Source: Thiomonas delicata (GTDB lineage: Bacteria; Pseudomonadota; Gammaproteobacteria; Burkholderiales; Burkholderiaceae_C). From it: a stretch of DNA of 64,000 bases. The DNA is taken from the NCBI RefSeq assembly GCF_900088825.1, contig NZ_LT592170.1:1682109-1746108 (forward strand), written 5' to 3'. Position numbers and translations under genes: made by a program. This document shows, in pieces, positions 26,784-36,132 of this stretch. Every line of letters starts with the position of its first letter. The first letter of the stretch is position 1. Below the pieces are notes generated by a model. The model was given only the letters and a program-made list of their open reading frames with translations. It was not told where the DNA came from and made no database searches.

Positions 26784-28271
26784 TCAGCCCTGCAGCCCGC
26801 GCACCACCTCGAGCGCCTCGTCGATGCGCGACACCGGGTGCAGGGTCAGACCTTCGAACTGGCGGGCAGCCCCCTTCGGGGCATTGGCGGCGGGGATGAT
26901 CGCGGCGGAGAACCCGAGCTTGGCGGCCTCGCGCAGGCGTTCCTGGCCGCGCGGGGCGGGACGGATTTCTCCGGCCAGGCCCACCTCGCCGAAGGCCAGC
27001 AGGCGGCGCGGCAGCGGACGGTTCTTCAGCGACGACTGGATCGCCAGCAGCACGGCCAGGTCGGCGGCTGGCTCGGTGATGCGGACCCCGCCCACGGCGT
27101 TGACGAACACGTCCTGGTCGCCGCAGGCGATGCCGGCGTGGCGGTGCAGCACCGCCAGCAGCATGGCCAGGCGCGCGGGCTCCAGGCCCACGCTGAGGCG
27201 GCGCGGGTTGGGCGCGGCGGCGGTGTCGGCCAGGGCCTGCACCTCCACCAGGAGCGGGCGCGTGCCCTCCAGCGTGGCCAGCACGCAGGCGCCCGCCACC
27301 GGGGCGCCGTGATGCGAGAGGAAGATGGCCGAGGGGTTGGACACGCCCTTGAGGCCGCGCTCGGTCATGGCGAACACGCCGAGTTCGTTGACCGCGCCGA
27401 AGCGGTTCTTGATGGCGCGGATGAGCCGGTAGCTGGAGTGGGTGTCGCCCTCGAAGTACAGCACGGTGTCGACCATGTGCTCGAGCACGCGCGGGCCGGC
27501 CAGCGCGCCTTCCTTCGTGACATGGCCGACCAGCACGATGCAGGTGCCGCCGGCCTTGGCGGTGCGCGTGAGCTGCGCCGCGCATTCGCGCACCTGGGCC
27601 ACCGAGCCGGGCGCCGAGGTGAGCATTTCGGTGTAGACGGTCTGGATGGAGTCCACCACGCACACCGCGGGCCGCTCGGCGGCGATCACTTCGGTGATGC
27701 GCTCGAGCTGGATCTCGGCCATCAGCCGCACCTCGCTGTCCTTCAAACCCAGGCGCTGCGCGCGCAGACCCACTTGCGCAGCCGATTCCTCGCCGCTGAC
27801 GTAGAGCACGGGCACGCCGGTTTGCGCCGCGTGCGTGCTCGCGAGGCGTCCTTGGGGCCTGGCGGACGCCTCGACCCCCTCGGGGGGCGGGTGCCGCTCG
27901 AGCGGCACCCTGGGGGTCCTACTCAACGACGCAAGAACCTGCAGCAGCAGGGTGGACTTGCCGATGCCGGGATCGCCGCCGATGAGTACCACGCTGCCCG
28001 GGACGAGGCCGCCGCCGAGCACGCGGTCGAGTTCGTCGATGCCGCTGGGCAGGTGAGGCAGGGCGCTGGCATGCACGTCGCGCAGCACCTGCACTTGCGA
28101 GGTGGGGGCTAGCGCGGCATGGGCGGTGGTGCGCACGCCGGCGCGCGGCGCTGCGGCGGGCGCCGTTTCCACCAGGCTGTTCCAGGCGTCGCAATGCGGG
28201 CAGCGGCCCTGCCACTTGGCGGACTGGCCGCCGCACTCGCCGCAGACGAACACGGTCTTGTCGCGCGCCAT
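26784..28271 (-). CDS. radA: DNA repair protein RadA (Sms) with in-frame insertion
   Basis: RadA is a RecA-like branch-migration helicase in recombination repair. The 495-residue protein has the N-terminal zinc finger (CGECGG...CPHC), Walker A GGDPGIGKST, the RadA-specific KNRFG motif and a C-terminal Lon-like domain. It is about 35 residues longer than usual: between LLLQVLASLSRTP and VLYVSGEES lies an extra stretch encoded by palindromic DNA (about 27823-27930). The frame stays open, and the start (28271) shares one nucleotide with the alr stop. Confidence 0.9.
   Translation of the reverse strand: MARDKTVFVCGECGGQSAKWQGRCPHCDAWNSLVETAPAAAPRAGVRTTAHAALAPTSQVQVLRDVHASALPHLPSGIDELDRVLGGGLVPGSVVLIGGDPGIGKSTLLLQVLASLSRTPRVPLERHPPPEGVEASARPQGRLASTHAAQTGVPVLYVSGEESAAQVGLRAQRLGLKDSEVRLMAEIQLERITEVIAAERPAVCVVDSIQTVYTEMLTSAPGSVAQVRECAAQLTRTAKAGGTCIVLVGHVTKEGALAGPRVLEHMVDTVLYFEGDTHSSYRLIRAIKNRFGAVNELGVFAMTERGLKGVSNPSAIFLSHHGAPVAGACVLATLEGTRPLLVEVQALADTAAAPNPRRLSVGLEPARLAMLLAVLHRHAGIACGDQDVFVNAVGGVRITEPAADLAVLLAIQSSLKNRPLPRRLLAFGEVGLAGEIRPAPRGQERLREAAKLGFSAAIIPAANAPKGAARQFEGLTLHPVSRIDEALEVVRGLQG
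27842..27910. repeat. palindromic element inserted in frame in radA
   Basis: Two nested inverted structures occur inside the coding sequence: CGAGGCGTCC (27842-27851) with GGACGCCTCG (27864-27873), and a perfect 22-bp palindrome at 27889-27910 whose half-site is GGGTGCCGCTC. Between them is CCCCC/GGGGG pairing. The region encodes the extra residues of RadA, rich in Pro, Arg, Gly and Ala. It resembles an intragenic palindromic element; the family is unnamed by me. Confidence 0.7.
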
Positions 28272-29479
28272 CAGTCTTCCACCCGCACCGGCACGCGCGG
28301 CGCCACGGCGCACATCAGCTCGTAGCCCACGGTGCCGGCGGCCATCGCCACCTCGTCGATGGGCAGCTCGGCGCCGTTGCGCCGGCCCCAGCACAGCACG
28401 GTGCTGCCGACGTCGCCGGCGCGGCCGGCGGCGCGCACGGGGTCCAGATCCACCGTCACCATGTCCATCGAGACGCGGCCGACAATGCGGGTGCGCACGC
28501 CGTCGACCACGATGGGGGTGCCGGTCGGGGCATGGCGCGGGTAGCCGTCGGCGTAGCCCACGGCGGCCACGCCGACGCGCATGGGCCGCTCGGCGGTGAA
28601 ACTGCCGCCATAACCCACGGTGGCGCCGGCGGGAATCTGCTGGATGCCGATGATGCGGGTGACCAGGCTCATGGCCGGGCGCAGATCCCAGTCGGCGGCG
28701 GCGGGCTCCAGGCCGGTGGGCGAGCCGCCGTAGAGCATGATGCCCGGGCGCACCCAATCGCCCAGCACCTCGTCGGACCCGGTGCGTGCCGGCGCGGCCT
28801 GGGGCCGGTCGGCGCCGTCGTTGCCGGTTTCGGCGGCGTCCCCCGCCACCATGTGCAGCACGCCGGACTTCTGCGGGCTGTGCCCATGCCGCAGCAGCGC
28901 CGCCGAATTGCACGCGCTGCGCTCGCCCTCCAGGCCGGAGACGGTGCGCTGGAACAGATCGAAGGCGTCGTCCGTGCCGTGCGGCGCATCCGCGCTGGCG
29001 AAATGGGTCATGTGGGTGATCTCGCCCACCGCCTGGCTCTGCCGCAGGCGCTCCCAGGCGACGCGGTACTGCGCGGGCGCGAAGCCCAGCCGGTTCATGC
29101 CGGTGTTCATCTTGAGGAATATGCGGTGGGCGCGCGGCTTGCGCCGCGCCGCCAGCCAGTTGAGCTGGGCCACGTCGTGCACCACGTGCCAGAGGTTCAG
29201 GCGCTCGCACAGCGCCAGATCGGAGGCCTCGAAGCAGCCTTCCAGCAGCAGGATGGGGCCGCCCCAGCCGAGCGCGCGCAGGCGCTCGGCCTCGGCCAGG
29301 TCGAGCAGCGCGAAGCCGTCGGCCGCGCGCAGCGGGGCGAAGGCGCGCTCGATGCCATGCCCGTAGGCGTTGGCCTTGACCACCGCCCACACCTTGGCGC
29401 GCGGTGCCGCGCGCTGCGCGCGCGCGAGGTTGTGGGCCAGCGCTTCGGCATGGATGATGGCTTGGATCGGGCGTGGCAT
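28271..29479 (-). CDS. alr: alanine racemase
   Basis: Alr converts L- to D-alanine with PLP for peptidoglycan. The 402-residue protein has the PLP-lysine motif [10 protein letters not shown], the tyrosine region GYADGYPR and the terminal [12 protein letters not shown]. It is about 30-40 residues longer than usual because of an insertion between [10 protein letters not shown] and [13 protein letters not shown]. The start at 29479 ([10 protein letters not shown]) matches family N-termini. It is divergent from lplT and 1 nt overlapped with radA, an arrangement common in Burkholderiales. Confidence 0.9.
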   Translation of the reverse strand: MPRPIQAIIHAEALAHNLARAQRAAPRAKVWAVVKANAYGHGIERAFAPLRAADGFALLDLAEAERLRALGWGGPILLLEGCFEASDLALCERLNLWHVVHDVAQLNWLAARRKPRAHRIFLKMNTGMNRLGFAPAQYRVAWERLRQSQAVGEITHMTHFASADAPHGTDDAFDLFQRTVSGLEGERSACNSAALLRHGHSPQKSGVLHMVAGDAAETGNDGADRPQAAPARTGSDEVLGDWVRPGIMLYGGSPTGLEPAAADWDLRPAMSLVTRIIGIQQIPAGATVGYGGSFTAERPMRVGVAAVGYADGYPRHAPTGTPIVVDGVRTRIVGRVSMDMVTVDLDPVRAAGRAGDVGSTVLCWGRRNGAELPIDEVAMAAGTVGYELMCAVAPRVPVRVED

Positions 29480-29505
29480 GGGGGTGTATTCGAGGTTTTC
29501 GATGC

Positions 29506-29548
29506 GGTGCGGCGGCGGCACCCCGCAGGCGGGGTGCGTCGCCGCACC
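29506..29548. promoter_or_regulatory. long hairpin in the alr leader (alr-lplT divergent region)
   Basis: GGTGCGGCG pairs with CGCCGCACC (outer arms 29506-29514 and 29540-29548), and inside it CACCCCGC pairs with GCGGGGTG, giving a 43-nt stem-loop 27 nt upstream of the alr start codon. It may affect alr mRNA translation or stability, or be an operator. No protein or ligand can be named. Confidence 0.4.
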
Positions 29549-29629
29549 CTCATGGTCGTGTCGGGGCTTGCGGGGCGGGCGCGGCAAGCGCCTCATGGTA
29601 GTTTGGCAGAAATCCGTGGCGACGCGCTG

Positions 29630-29638
29630 TGCTATAAA
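29630..29638 (+). promoter_or_regulatory. candidate extended -10 promoter for lplT
   Basis: TGCTATAAA (29630-29638) fits an extended -10 element, TG-N-TATAAA. It would give an mRNA leader of about 95 nt before the lplT ATG. I see no good -35 hexamer at the expected distance, so this is tentative. Confidence 0.35.
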
Positions 29639-29738
29639 GCCGCAGCCTGGCGGCAGCGAGCAGCCTGCGGCCAGTTCGGGGAGGCAGCGACAACACCCGA
29701 GCCACAGGCCTGAGCCCGGCGCAACAGCTACCGACGCA

Positions 29739-31064
29739 ATGAAAAAAGGGTTTTACTGGATCATGGCCGCGCAGTTTTTTTCGTCGCTGGCCGATAACGC
29801 GCTGCTCATTGCCTCCATCGCCTTGCTCGTGCAGCTGCAGGCGCCGGGGTGGATGACGCCGCTGCTGAAGTTCTTTTTCACCGTGTCCTATGTCGTGCTG
29901 GCGCCCTTCGTCGGCGCCTTCGCGGACTCGCTGCAAAAAGGGCGCGTGATGTTCATCACCAACATCATCAAGATGTTCGGCCTGCTGCTGATGCTGGCCA
30001 GCGTGCACCCGCTGCTGGCGTACGGCGTGGTCGGCCTCGGGGCCGCGGCCTACTCGCCGGCGAAGTACGGCATCCTCACCGAGCTGCTGCCGCCCCAGCA
30101 GCTGGTGGCGGCCAACGGCTGGATCGAGGGCACCACGGTCGGCTCCATCATCCTTGGCACGGTTCTCGGCGGTTTCCTGGTCAGCGAGCTGGCCGGGCGC
30201 TACCTGGTCAACCTGTCGTGGTTGCATTGGTTCGGCATCACCACGGTTCCCGAGACTGCGCTGGCGGTGATCGTGCTGGTCTACCTGGTCGCCGCGCTGT
30301 GCAACCTGAAGATCCCCGACACCGGCGCGCGCTATCCGCACCAGACCGCCAACCCCCTGAAGCAGCTGCCCGAATTCATCCAGTGCACCAAGGTGCTGTG
30401 GACCGACAAGCTCGGCCAGATCTCGATGGCCGTGACCACCCTGTTCTGGGGCGCCGGCGCCACCCTGCAGTTCATCGTCATCAAATGGGCCGAGCATGCG
30501 CTGGGCCTGGACTTGAGCAAGGCCGCCACCCTGCAGGCCACCGTGGCTTTCGGCGTGGCCGCGGGCGCCGCGCTGGCCGCCAGCCGCGTGCCGCTGAAGA
30601 AGAGCCTGACCGTGCTGCCGGTGGGCATGGGCATGGGCATCCTGTGCATGGTGCTGTCGCTGTACTCGCGCGACCTCGTGCCCGACGTGCAGTTCAGCAT
30701 CGGCCACTTTCACGTTCCGCTGTACCTGCTGCTGGCCGGCGTGTTCATGGTGTCGATCGGCGCCATGGCGGGTTATTTCGTCGTGCCGATGAACGCGCTG
30801 CTGCAGCACCGCGGCTACGTGCTGCTGTCGGCCGGGCATTCGATCGCGGTGCAGAACTTCAACGAGAACGTCAGCGTGCTGGTGATGCTGCTCATGTATG
30901 CGATGCTCATCAGGCTCGACCTGCCCATCCAGTGGATCATCGGCCTGTTCGGCGCCTTCGTGCTCGGCACCATGTGGCTGGTGATGCGCTGGAACGCGCG
31001 CAATATGCGCCAGCGCGACTGGACCCAGCTCATCGGCGAGTCGCGGCACGAGTCGGCGCCCTGA
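29739..31064 (+). CDS. lplT: lysophospholipid transporter LplT
   Basis: LplT flips lysophospholipids across the inner membrane for re-acylation. The 441-residue MFS-type protein has about 11-12 helices, an N-terminal [21 protein letters not shown] motif and the conserved [17 protein letters not shown] segment of LplT. The ATG at 29739 is followed by the family N-terminus MKKGFYW. It is divergent from alr. No acyl-ACP synthetase/acyltransferase (Aas) is fused or adjacent in this window. Confidence 0.9.
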   Translation: MKKGFYWIMAAQFFSSLADNALLIASIALLVQLQAPGWMTPLLKFFFTVSYVVLAPFVGAFADSLQKGRVMFITNIIKMFGLLLMLASVHPLLAYGVVGLGAAAYSPAKYGILTELLPPQQLVAANGWIEGTTVGSIILGTVLGGFLVSELAGRYLVNLSWLHWFGITTVPETALAVIVLVYLVAALCNLKIPDTGARYPHQTANPLKQLPEFIQCTKVLWTDKLGQISMAVTTLFWGAGATLQFIVIKWAEHALGLDLSKAATLQATVAFGVAAGAALAASRVPLKKSLTVLPVGMGMGILCMVLSLYSRDLVPDVQFSIGHFHVPLYLLLAGVFMVSIGAMAGYFVVPMNALLQHRGYVLLSAGHSIAVQNFNENVSVLVMLLMYAMLIRLDLPIQWIIGLFGAFVLGTMWLVMRWNARNMRQRDWTQLIGESRHESAP

Positions 31065-31082
31065 GCCTGCCGAAGCGGCAAG

Positions 31083-31898
31083 ATGGACGCGCTTCGCCTC
31101 GGTCCGCTGGTGCTGCCCTGGGGGCCGCTGGTCCTGGCGCTGGGCTACACGGTGGCGATGTTCGCCGCCGGGGCCGCGCGCCGCGCCGGACGCGGCGATC
31201 CCGAGCCCGCCTTGCTGCCGCTGCTGGTGCTGGCCCTCGTCGCCGCGCGCTTGGCTTTCGTCCTGCAGCACCTTGCGGACTATCCCACGGCACTGTCCAT
31301 GCTCGACATCCGCGATCGCGGCTTCGATGCCTGGGCGGGCTGGCTCGCGGGACTGCTGGGCGTGGCGTTCTGGGCCTGGCGCCGTCCGGCGCTGCGGCGC
31401 AGCCTGCCGGCAAGCGCAGCCACCGGCGCGGCCGTGGTGCTGGCGACGCTCGGTCTGCTGCAGCTCGCGCAGCCGCCGCGCCCGCCGCTCCCGGCCATCA
31501 ACCTGCCCAGGCTGGGCGGCGGCGAGCTGGCCTTGCAAAGCCTGCGGGGCCGGCCGGTGGTGCTCAATTTGTGGGCCACCTGGTGTCCGCCATGCCGGCG
31601 CGAGCTGCCCATGCTGGCGCAGGCGGCGCGGCGGGAGCAGGGCGTGCGCATCGTGCTGGTGGACGAAGGCGAGCCAGCCGCCCGGGTGGCCGATTTCCTG
31701 CGGCGCGAGAACCTGGCGCCGCCCGAGGTGCTGCTGGATGCGCACAATGTCCTGATGGCGCACTACCGCGCGCCCGGCTTCCCGACCACCTTGTTCATCG
31801 CGGCGGACGGGCGCGTGCAGCGCATGCACATCGGCGAGTTGTCGGCGGCAACCCTCGCCCAGGGCGTGGCGGAACTGCGCCGCAGCCCCGCGTCATGA
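31083..31898 (+). CDS. TlpA-family membrane-anchored thioredoxin-like reductase
   Basis: A 271-residue protein. The N-terminal 130 residues contain three or four hydrophobic helices; the rest is a thioredoxin-fold domain facing the periplasm, with the redox pair C168/C171 in WATWCPPCR and a cis-proline region GFPTTLFI. Relatives keep cysteines of exported proteins reduced or repair oxidised ones. It begins 18 nt after lplT on the same strand and may be cotranscribed. The substrate protein is unknown. Confidence 0.85.
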   Translation: MDALRLGPLVLPWGPLVLALGYTVAMFAAGAARRAGRGDPEPALLPLLVLALVAARLAFVLQHLADYPTALSMLDIRDRGFDAWAGWLAGLLGVAFWAWRRPALRRSLPASAATGAAVVLATLGLLQLAQPPRPPLPAINLPRLGGGELALQSLRGRPVVLNLWATWCPPCRRELPMLAQAARREQGVRIVLVDEGEPAARVADFLRRENLAPPEVLLDAHNVLMAHYRAPGFPTTLFIAADGRVQRMHIGELSAATLAQGVAELRRSPAS

Positions 31899-31996
31899 GG
31901 CGCCCCGTGCGGGACGCCGTCCAAGGGCCGGCGGCGCCTGGGTGGTTGCGGCGCAACGCCGGCAGCCCTTGCGGGCGCAGCGAATAATTCCTCTTC

Positions 31997-32917
31997 ATGT
32001 CCACATTCCGCCAAACCCTGCTCGGCATCGCCGGCCTGATGCTCAATGCCTTCGTCTGGGGCGTGTCCTGGTGGCCGTTCCGCTACCTCCACGGCCTGGG
32101 GCTCAACCCCTTGTGGGCCACGGCCTTCATCTACGGCGTGAGCGCCTGCGCCATCCTGCTGTGGCGTCCGGGGGCGTTCGCCCAGTTGTTGCGGAACCGC
32201 CCGCTGTGGCTCATCGTGCTGTCGTCCGGGGCGACCAACGCCGCCTTCAACTGGGGCGTCACCGTCGGCGACGTGGTGCGCGTCGTCCTGCTGTTCTACC
32301 TCATGCCGGTGTGGGCGGCGCTGCTGGCGCGCTGGCTGCTGCACGAGCGCTTCACGCCGCTGATGGGGGTGCGCCTGCTGCTGGCCATGGCCGGCGCGAT
32401 GGCGGTGCTGTGGCCGCCCGGCGGCGGGCTGCCGCTGCCGCGCCAGCCGGCGGACTGGCTGGGGGTGATCGGCGGGTTTTTCTTTGCCCTGAACAATGTG
32501 ATGCTGCGCAAATACGCCCACACGCCGCCCGAAGCCCGCGGCCTGGCCATGTTCGCCGGCGGCATGGCGGTGGCGGGCGGGCTGGCCGCCTTGCTCGCCG
32601 CGCGCGGCATGGCCAGCCCGCTGCCCGCGCCGGCGATGGGCTGGATGCTGGCGGTGAGCCTGTTGTCGCTGGGTTTTCTGGCCGGCAACCTGGGGCTGCA
32701 ATATGGCGCCGAGCGCCTGCCCTCCAGCCTCACCGCGGTGGTGATGACGGCGGAAGTGGTGTTCGCCAGCGGCAGCGCGGTGCTGCTGGGGGCCGAGCAC
32801 CTCACCGCGCCGCTGTGGATTGGTGGTAGCCTCATCTTGCTGGCCATCCTGCTCGCGGCGTGGCGCCGCCCGGCATTGTCGTTGCACACGCATCCGCCCA
32901 GGGAGACCCTGACATGA
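31997..32917 (+). CDS. EamA/DMT family transporter
   Basis: A 306-residue inner-membrane protein with ten predicted helices in two EamA repeats (GLMLNAFVWGVSWWPFRYL in the first; GFFFALNNVMLRKYAHTP in the second). EamA proteins export amino acids or other metabolites; the substrate cannot be read from sequence. The stop codon overlaps the ATG of the glutathione-peroxidase gene by 4 nt (ATGA), so the two are translationally coupled. Confidence 0.85.
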   Translation: MSTFRQTLLGIAGLMLNAFVWGVSWWPFRYLHGLGLNPLWATAFIYGVSACAILLWRPGAFAQLLRNRPLWLIVLSSGATNAAFNWGVTVGDVVRVVLLFYLMPVWAALLARWLLHERFTPLMGVRLLLAMAGAMAVLWPPGGGLPLPRQPADWLGVIGGFFFALNNVMLRKYAHTPPEARGLAMFAGGMAVAGGLAALLAARGMASPLPAPAMGWMLAVSLLSLGFLAGNLGLQYGAERLPSSLTAVVMTAEVVFASGSAVLLGAEHLTAPLWIGGSLILLAILLAAWRRPALSLHTHPPRETLT

Positions 32918-33444
32918 AGCCTGCCGAACCTCATCCCGTCCACACGGCTTTCGATTTCTCGGCAACCGGCATCGACGGGGTCGAGCAGCCGCTGGCCCAA
33001 TGGCGCGGCAAGGTGCTGCTGATCGTCAACACCGCCAGCGAATGCGGCTACACCCCGCAATACGCCGGCCTGCAGGCGCTCTATCACGCCTATCGCGGGC
33101 GCGGCTTCGAGGTGCTGGCGTTCCCGTGCAACCAGTTCGGCGCACAGGAGCCGGGCAGCTCCGAGCAGATCGCCCAGTTCTGCAGCGCCAACTACGGCGT
33201 GGAGTTTCCGCTGTTTGCCAGGATCGACGTCAACGGCGCGCACACCCACCCGCTGTGGCGCTGGCTCAAGGACGAGGCCAGCGGCGTGCTCGGCACCGAA
33301 GTCATCAAGTGGAACTTCACCAAGTTCCTGATCGGCCGCGACGGGCAGGTGATCCGCCGCTACGCGCCGCAGACCCAGCCCGACGCGCTGCGCGGCGACA
33401 TCGAGATGGCGTTGGACGCGCCCCTGCCCGCAATCGCCTCTTGA
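32914..33444 (+). CDS. glutathione peroxidase family protein
   Basis: A 176-residue thiol peroxidase of the GPx family that reduces peroxides. The catalytic tetrad is visible: C44 in NTASECGYTPQ (cysteine rather than selenocysteine), Q74 in PCNQFGAQEP, and W133-N134 in IKWNFTKF. Bacterial enzymes of this type often use thioredoxin. It lacks a signal peptide, so it is cytoplasmic. It is translationally coupled to the upstream DMT transporter. Confidence 0.92.
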   Translation: MKPAEPHPVHTAFDFSATGIDGVEQPLAQWRGKVLLIVNTASECGYTPQYAGLQALYHAYRGRGFEVLAFPCNQFGAQEPGSSEQIAQFCSANYGVEFPLFARIDVNGAHTHPLWRWLKDEASGVLGTEVIKWNFTKFLIGRDGQVIRRYAPQTQPDALRGDIEMALDAPLPAIAS

Positions 33445-33494
33445 GGTTTGCGCCATGGGCGATGGGCGCGGAACGGCGTAGACACGAGGCGCGC

Positions 33495-33557
33495 CCTCCC
33501 GGCCTCCCCCACCGTGCGGGGGTGGGGAGAGGTGCGGACGGGCGCGATGCCGGGAGG
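33495..33557. terminator. bidirectional terminator-like hairpin between gpx and glcF
   Basis: CCTCCCGGC (33495-33503) pairs with GCCGGGAGG (33549-33557), with a second stem CTCCCC...GGGGAG inside. It fills most of the 115-bp space between convergent genes, ending 3 nt before the glcF stop codon. No T-run is seen on either side, so termination is inferred from position. Confidence 0.45.
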
Positions 33558-33559
33558 CC

Positions 33560-34789
33560 TCAGCGGTCCCGCATCGCCTCGTCGAGAAATTCCAGCCAGT
33601 GCTGCACCGGCATCGTGGTGCCGGACTGCAGGTGCTGGATGCAGCCGATGTTGGCGCTCAGGATGCGCTGCGGCGCCAGGTGCGCCAGGTGCTTGAGCTT
33701 GCGCTCGCGCAGCTGCTTGGACAGATCGGCCTGCAGCACCGAGTAGGTGCCCGCCGAGCCGCAGCACAGGTGGCTTTCCGCCGGCAGGCTGACGCTGAAA
33801 CCCAGCTTGCGCAGCAGATCTTCCACGCGGCCGCCCAGGCGCTGGCCATGCTGCAGCGAGCAGGGCGGGTGCCAGGCCAGGTTCTCGGCCGGCTTGGCGC
33901 GCAGTTTGGCGGCCAGGGCCTCGGCCTGGTCGGCGAGGAATTCGACGGGATCGCGCGCGAGCGCCGCGATGCGCGCGGCCTTCTCGGCATAGGCCGGGTC
34001 GGCGCCGAGTTCGCGGCCATAGTCCTTCACCTGCACGCCGCAGCCCGAGGCATTCACCACGATGGCCTCCACCGCGTCGCGCTGGACCAGCGGCCACCAG
34101 GCGTCGATGTTGCGGCGCATGTCGGCCAGCGCGCCGTCATGGTCGCTGAGATGCTGGCGGATGGCGCCGCAGCAACCGGCGTCGGGCGCGGTCAGCGCCT
34201 GCACGCCGATGGCGTCGAGCACGCGCGCGGTGGCGGCGTTGATGTTCGGCGCCATGGCCGGTTGCACGCAGCCCGCGAGCATGAGGACCTTGCGCGCGTG
34301 CTCGCGCGTCGGCCATGCGCCCGATGGCCTGGCGTGCGGCACCTTGTCCTTCAGCGCCTTGGGCACCAGGGGCTTGAGCGCCTGGCCCAGCTTGAGCGCC
34401 GGGCCGAACAGCGGCGAGGTCAGGCCCTCCATCAGCGCCCAGCGCGCCGCGCGCTGGCCCGCCGGGCGCGGCACCTTGGCATCCACCACGCGCCGGCCGA
34501 TGTCGATCAACTGGCCATAGGCCACGCCGGATGGACAGGTGGTTTCGCAGTTGCGGCAGGTCAGGCAGCGGTCGAGATGCTGCTGGGTCTTGCGCGTGGG
34601 CTCGGCGCCTTCGAGCACTTGCTTGATGAGGTAGATGCGTCCGCGCGGACCGTCGAGCTCGTCGCCAAGCAGCTGGTAGGTGGGGCAGGTGGCGGTGCAG
34701 AAGCCGCAGTGCACGCAGGCGCGCAGGATGGCCTCGGCTTGCTGGCCTTCGGGCGTGCCGGCGAATTCGGGGGACAGGCGGGTTTCCAT
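33560..34789 (-). CDS. glcF: glycolate oxidase iron-sulfur subunit GlcF
   Basis: A 409-residue electron-transfer subunit of glycolate oxidase, passing electrons from the FAD subunits toward the quinone pool. Two [4Fe-4S] motifs are clear: CVHCGFCTATCP and CLTCRNCETTCP. Two CCG-type cysteine-rich domains follow (including SGCGVQVKDYG and CCGSAGTYS). It is the last gene of a minus-strand glcDEF set, 82 nt after glcE. Confidence 0.92.
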   Translation of the reverse strand: METRLSPEFAGTPEGQQAEAILRACVHCGFCTATCPTYQLLGDELDGPRGRIYLIKQVLEGAEPTRKTQQHLDRCLTCRNCETTCPSGVAYGQLIDIGRRVVDAKVPRPAGQRAARWALMEGLTSPLFGPALKLGQALKPLVPKALKDKVPHARPSGAWPTREHARKVLMLAGCVQPAMAPNINAATARVLDAIGVQALTAPDAGCCGAIRQHLSDHDGALADMRRNIDAWWPLVQRDAVEAIVVNASGCGVQVKDYGRELGADPAYAEKAARIAALARDPVEFLADQAEALAAKLRAKPAENLAWHPPCSLQHGQRLGGRVEDLLRKLGFSVSLPAESHLCCGSAGTYSVLQADLSKQLRERKLKHLAHLAPQRILSANIGCIQHLQSGTTMPVQHWLEFLDEAMRDR

Positions 34790-34871
34790 GAGGGTTGGGG
34801 TCGAGCGTATCGGGGTCGGTGGAGCGGGGTTGCCGTGACAGGGCTGGTTCGATGCGGCGTGCCGGCGCGGC

Positions 34872-35993
34872 TCAGGTCCCCACGATGGCCGGGAAGATGC
34901 CGTGCGGGTCGAAGGCGCGCTTGACCTCGCGGTGGATGCGCTCCAGCGCCGGGGGCGGGGGCGTGAACACCGGCGTGGACGGATCGCCGCCGCGAAAGCG
35001 CGTGGCGTGGCCGCCGACCTGCGCCGCCGCTTCGCGTATGACGGCTGCCGGCATGGCGGTTTTCATCCAGCGCTGCGCGCCGCCCCATTCGACGAGGATG
35101 TCCCCCTGCAGCTTGAGCGGCGGCGACGTGCTCGGCACGGCCAGGCGCCACAAGGCCTCGCCCGCCGCGCCGGGCTGCGCCCAGGTGGCGGCGAACCAGG
35201 GCAGGGTCTGTTCGCGCAGCCCTTGCCACAGCGCGCCGGCGGCTTGCTCCTGCAGGCGCGCGCCGCCCAGGCGCGCGCAGGCCGCGGCAACCGCCGCCTG
35301 CGCGCCGCGCAGGCGCACATGCAGGCGGTCGGCGCCGGAGCCGTCGCGCCACCAGGCGCTGGCGACGATGGGCAGGGGCTGGCCGCCCCAGGTGTTGATC
35401 TGGTCCAGCGCGCGGTCCTTGCCCATGTCGAACGTCAGCGTGGCCTCGCTCGGCGCGCGCGGCAGCACCTTCAGCGACACCTCCAGGATGGCGCCCAGCG
35501 AGCCCATCGACCCCACCAGCAGCCGCGAGGCGTCGAAGCCGGCGACGTTTTTCATCACCTGTCCGCCGAAGTGCAGCACCTCGCCTCTGCCGTTGAGCAG
35601 CACGGCGCCGAGCACATAGTCGCGCACGCCCCCGGCGCCCAGCCTGGAGGGGCCGGCCAGGCCGGCCGCGACCATGCCGCCCACGGTGGCGACGGCGCCG
35701 GTATGGGCGAAATGCGGCGGCTCGAAGGGCAGGCACTGGCCCTGCTCGGCGAGCGCCGACTCCAGCTCGGCGAGCGGGGTGCCGGCGCGCGCCGTGACGA
35801 CCAGTTCGGTAGGCTCGTAGCTGACGATGCCCCGATAGGCGCGCAGATCCAGCACGCGGCCGCCTGGCGCGCGGCCCGGCGTTCCGCCCAGCCAGGACTT
35901 GCTGCCGCCACCGCGCACGGCGAGGGGCTGGTGTTCGGCCGCGGCTTGACGCACCTGGTCCTGCAGGGCGGCGAGGTGTTCTTGAGGATTCAC
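34872..35993 (-). CDS. glcE: glycolate oxidase FAD-binding subunit GlcE
   Basis: A 373-residue FAD-binding type-4 protein. The flavin-binding part begins with LAVRGGGSKSWLGG and continues to VATVGGMVAAGLAGPSRLGAGGVRDYVLG. In the known complex GlcD and GlcE both carry FAD-binding folds and GlcF carries iron-sulfur clusters. It sits between glcD (140 nt gap) and glcF (82 nt gap), on one strand. Confidence 0.9.
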   Translation of the reverse strand: MNPQEHLAALQDQVRQAAAEHQPLAVRGGGSKSWLGGTPGRAPGGRVLDLRAYRGIVSYEPTELVVTARAGTPLAELESALAEQGQCLPFEPPHFAHTGAVATVGGMVAAGLAGPSRLGAGGVRDYVLGAVLLNGRGEVLHFGGQVMKNVAGFDASRLLVGSMGSLGAILEVSLKVLPRAPSEATLTFDMGKDRALDQINTWGGQPLPIVASAWWRDGSGADRLHVRLRGAQAAVAAACARLGGARLQEQAAGALWQGLREQTLPWFAATWAQPGAAGEALWRLAVPSTSPPLKLQGDILVEWGGAQRWMKTAMPAAVIREAAAQVGGHATRFRGGDPSTPVFTPPPPALERIHREVKRAFDPHGIFPAIVGT

Positions 35994-36132
35994 GACGGAT
36001 CTCGAATCGGATGAAAGGTTGTAGGGCTGGTGCGGCAGGGCGCCGGAACCGCGCCGCGGCTGCGGGAGTGCGGACGCCTGGCCCGGGACGCTCGTGGCGG
36101 CCTGGAACGCCTGGGCCGGGCGGGCGCCGGGT

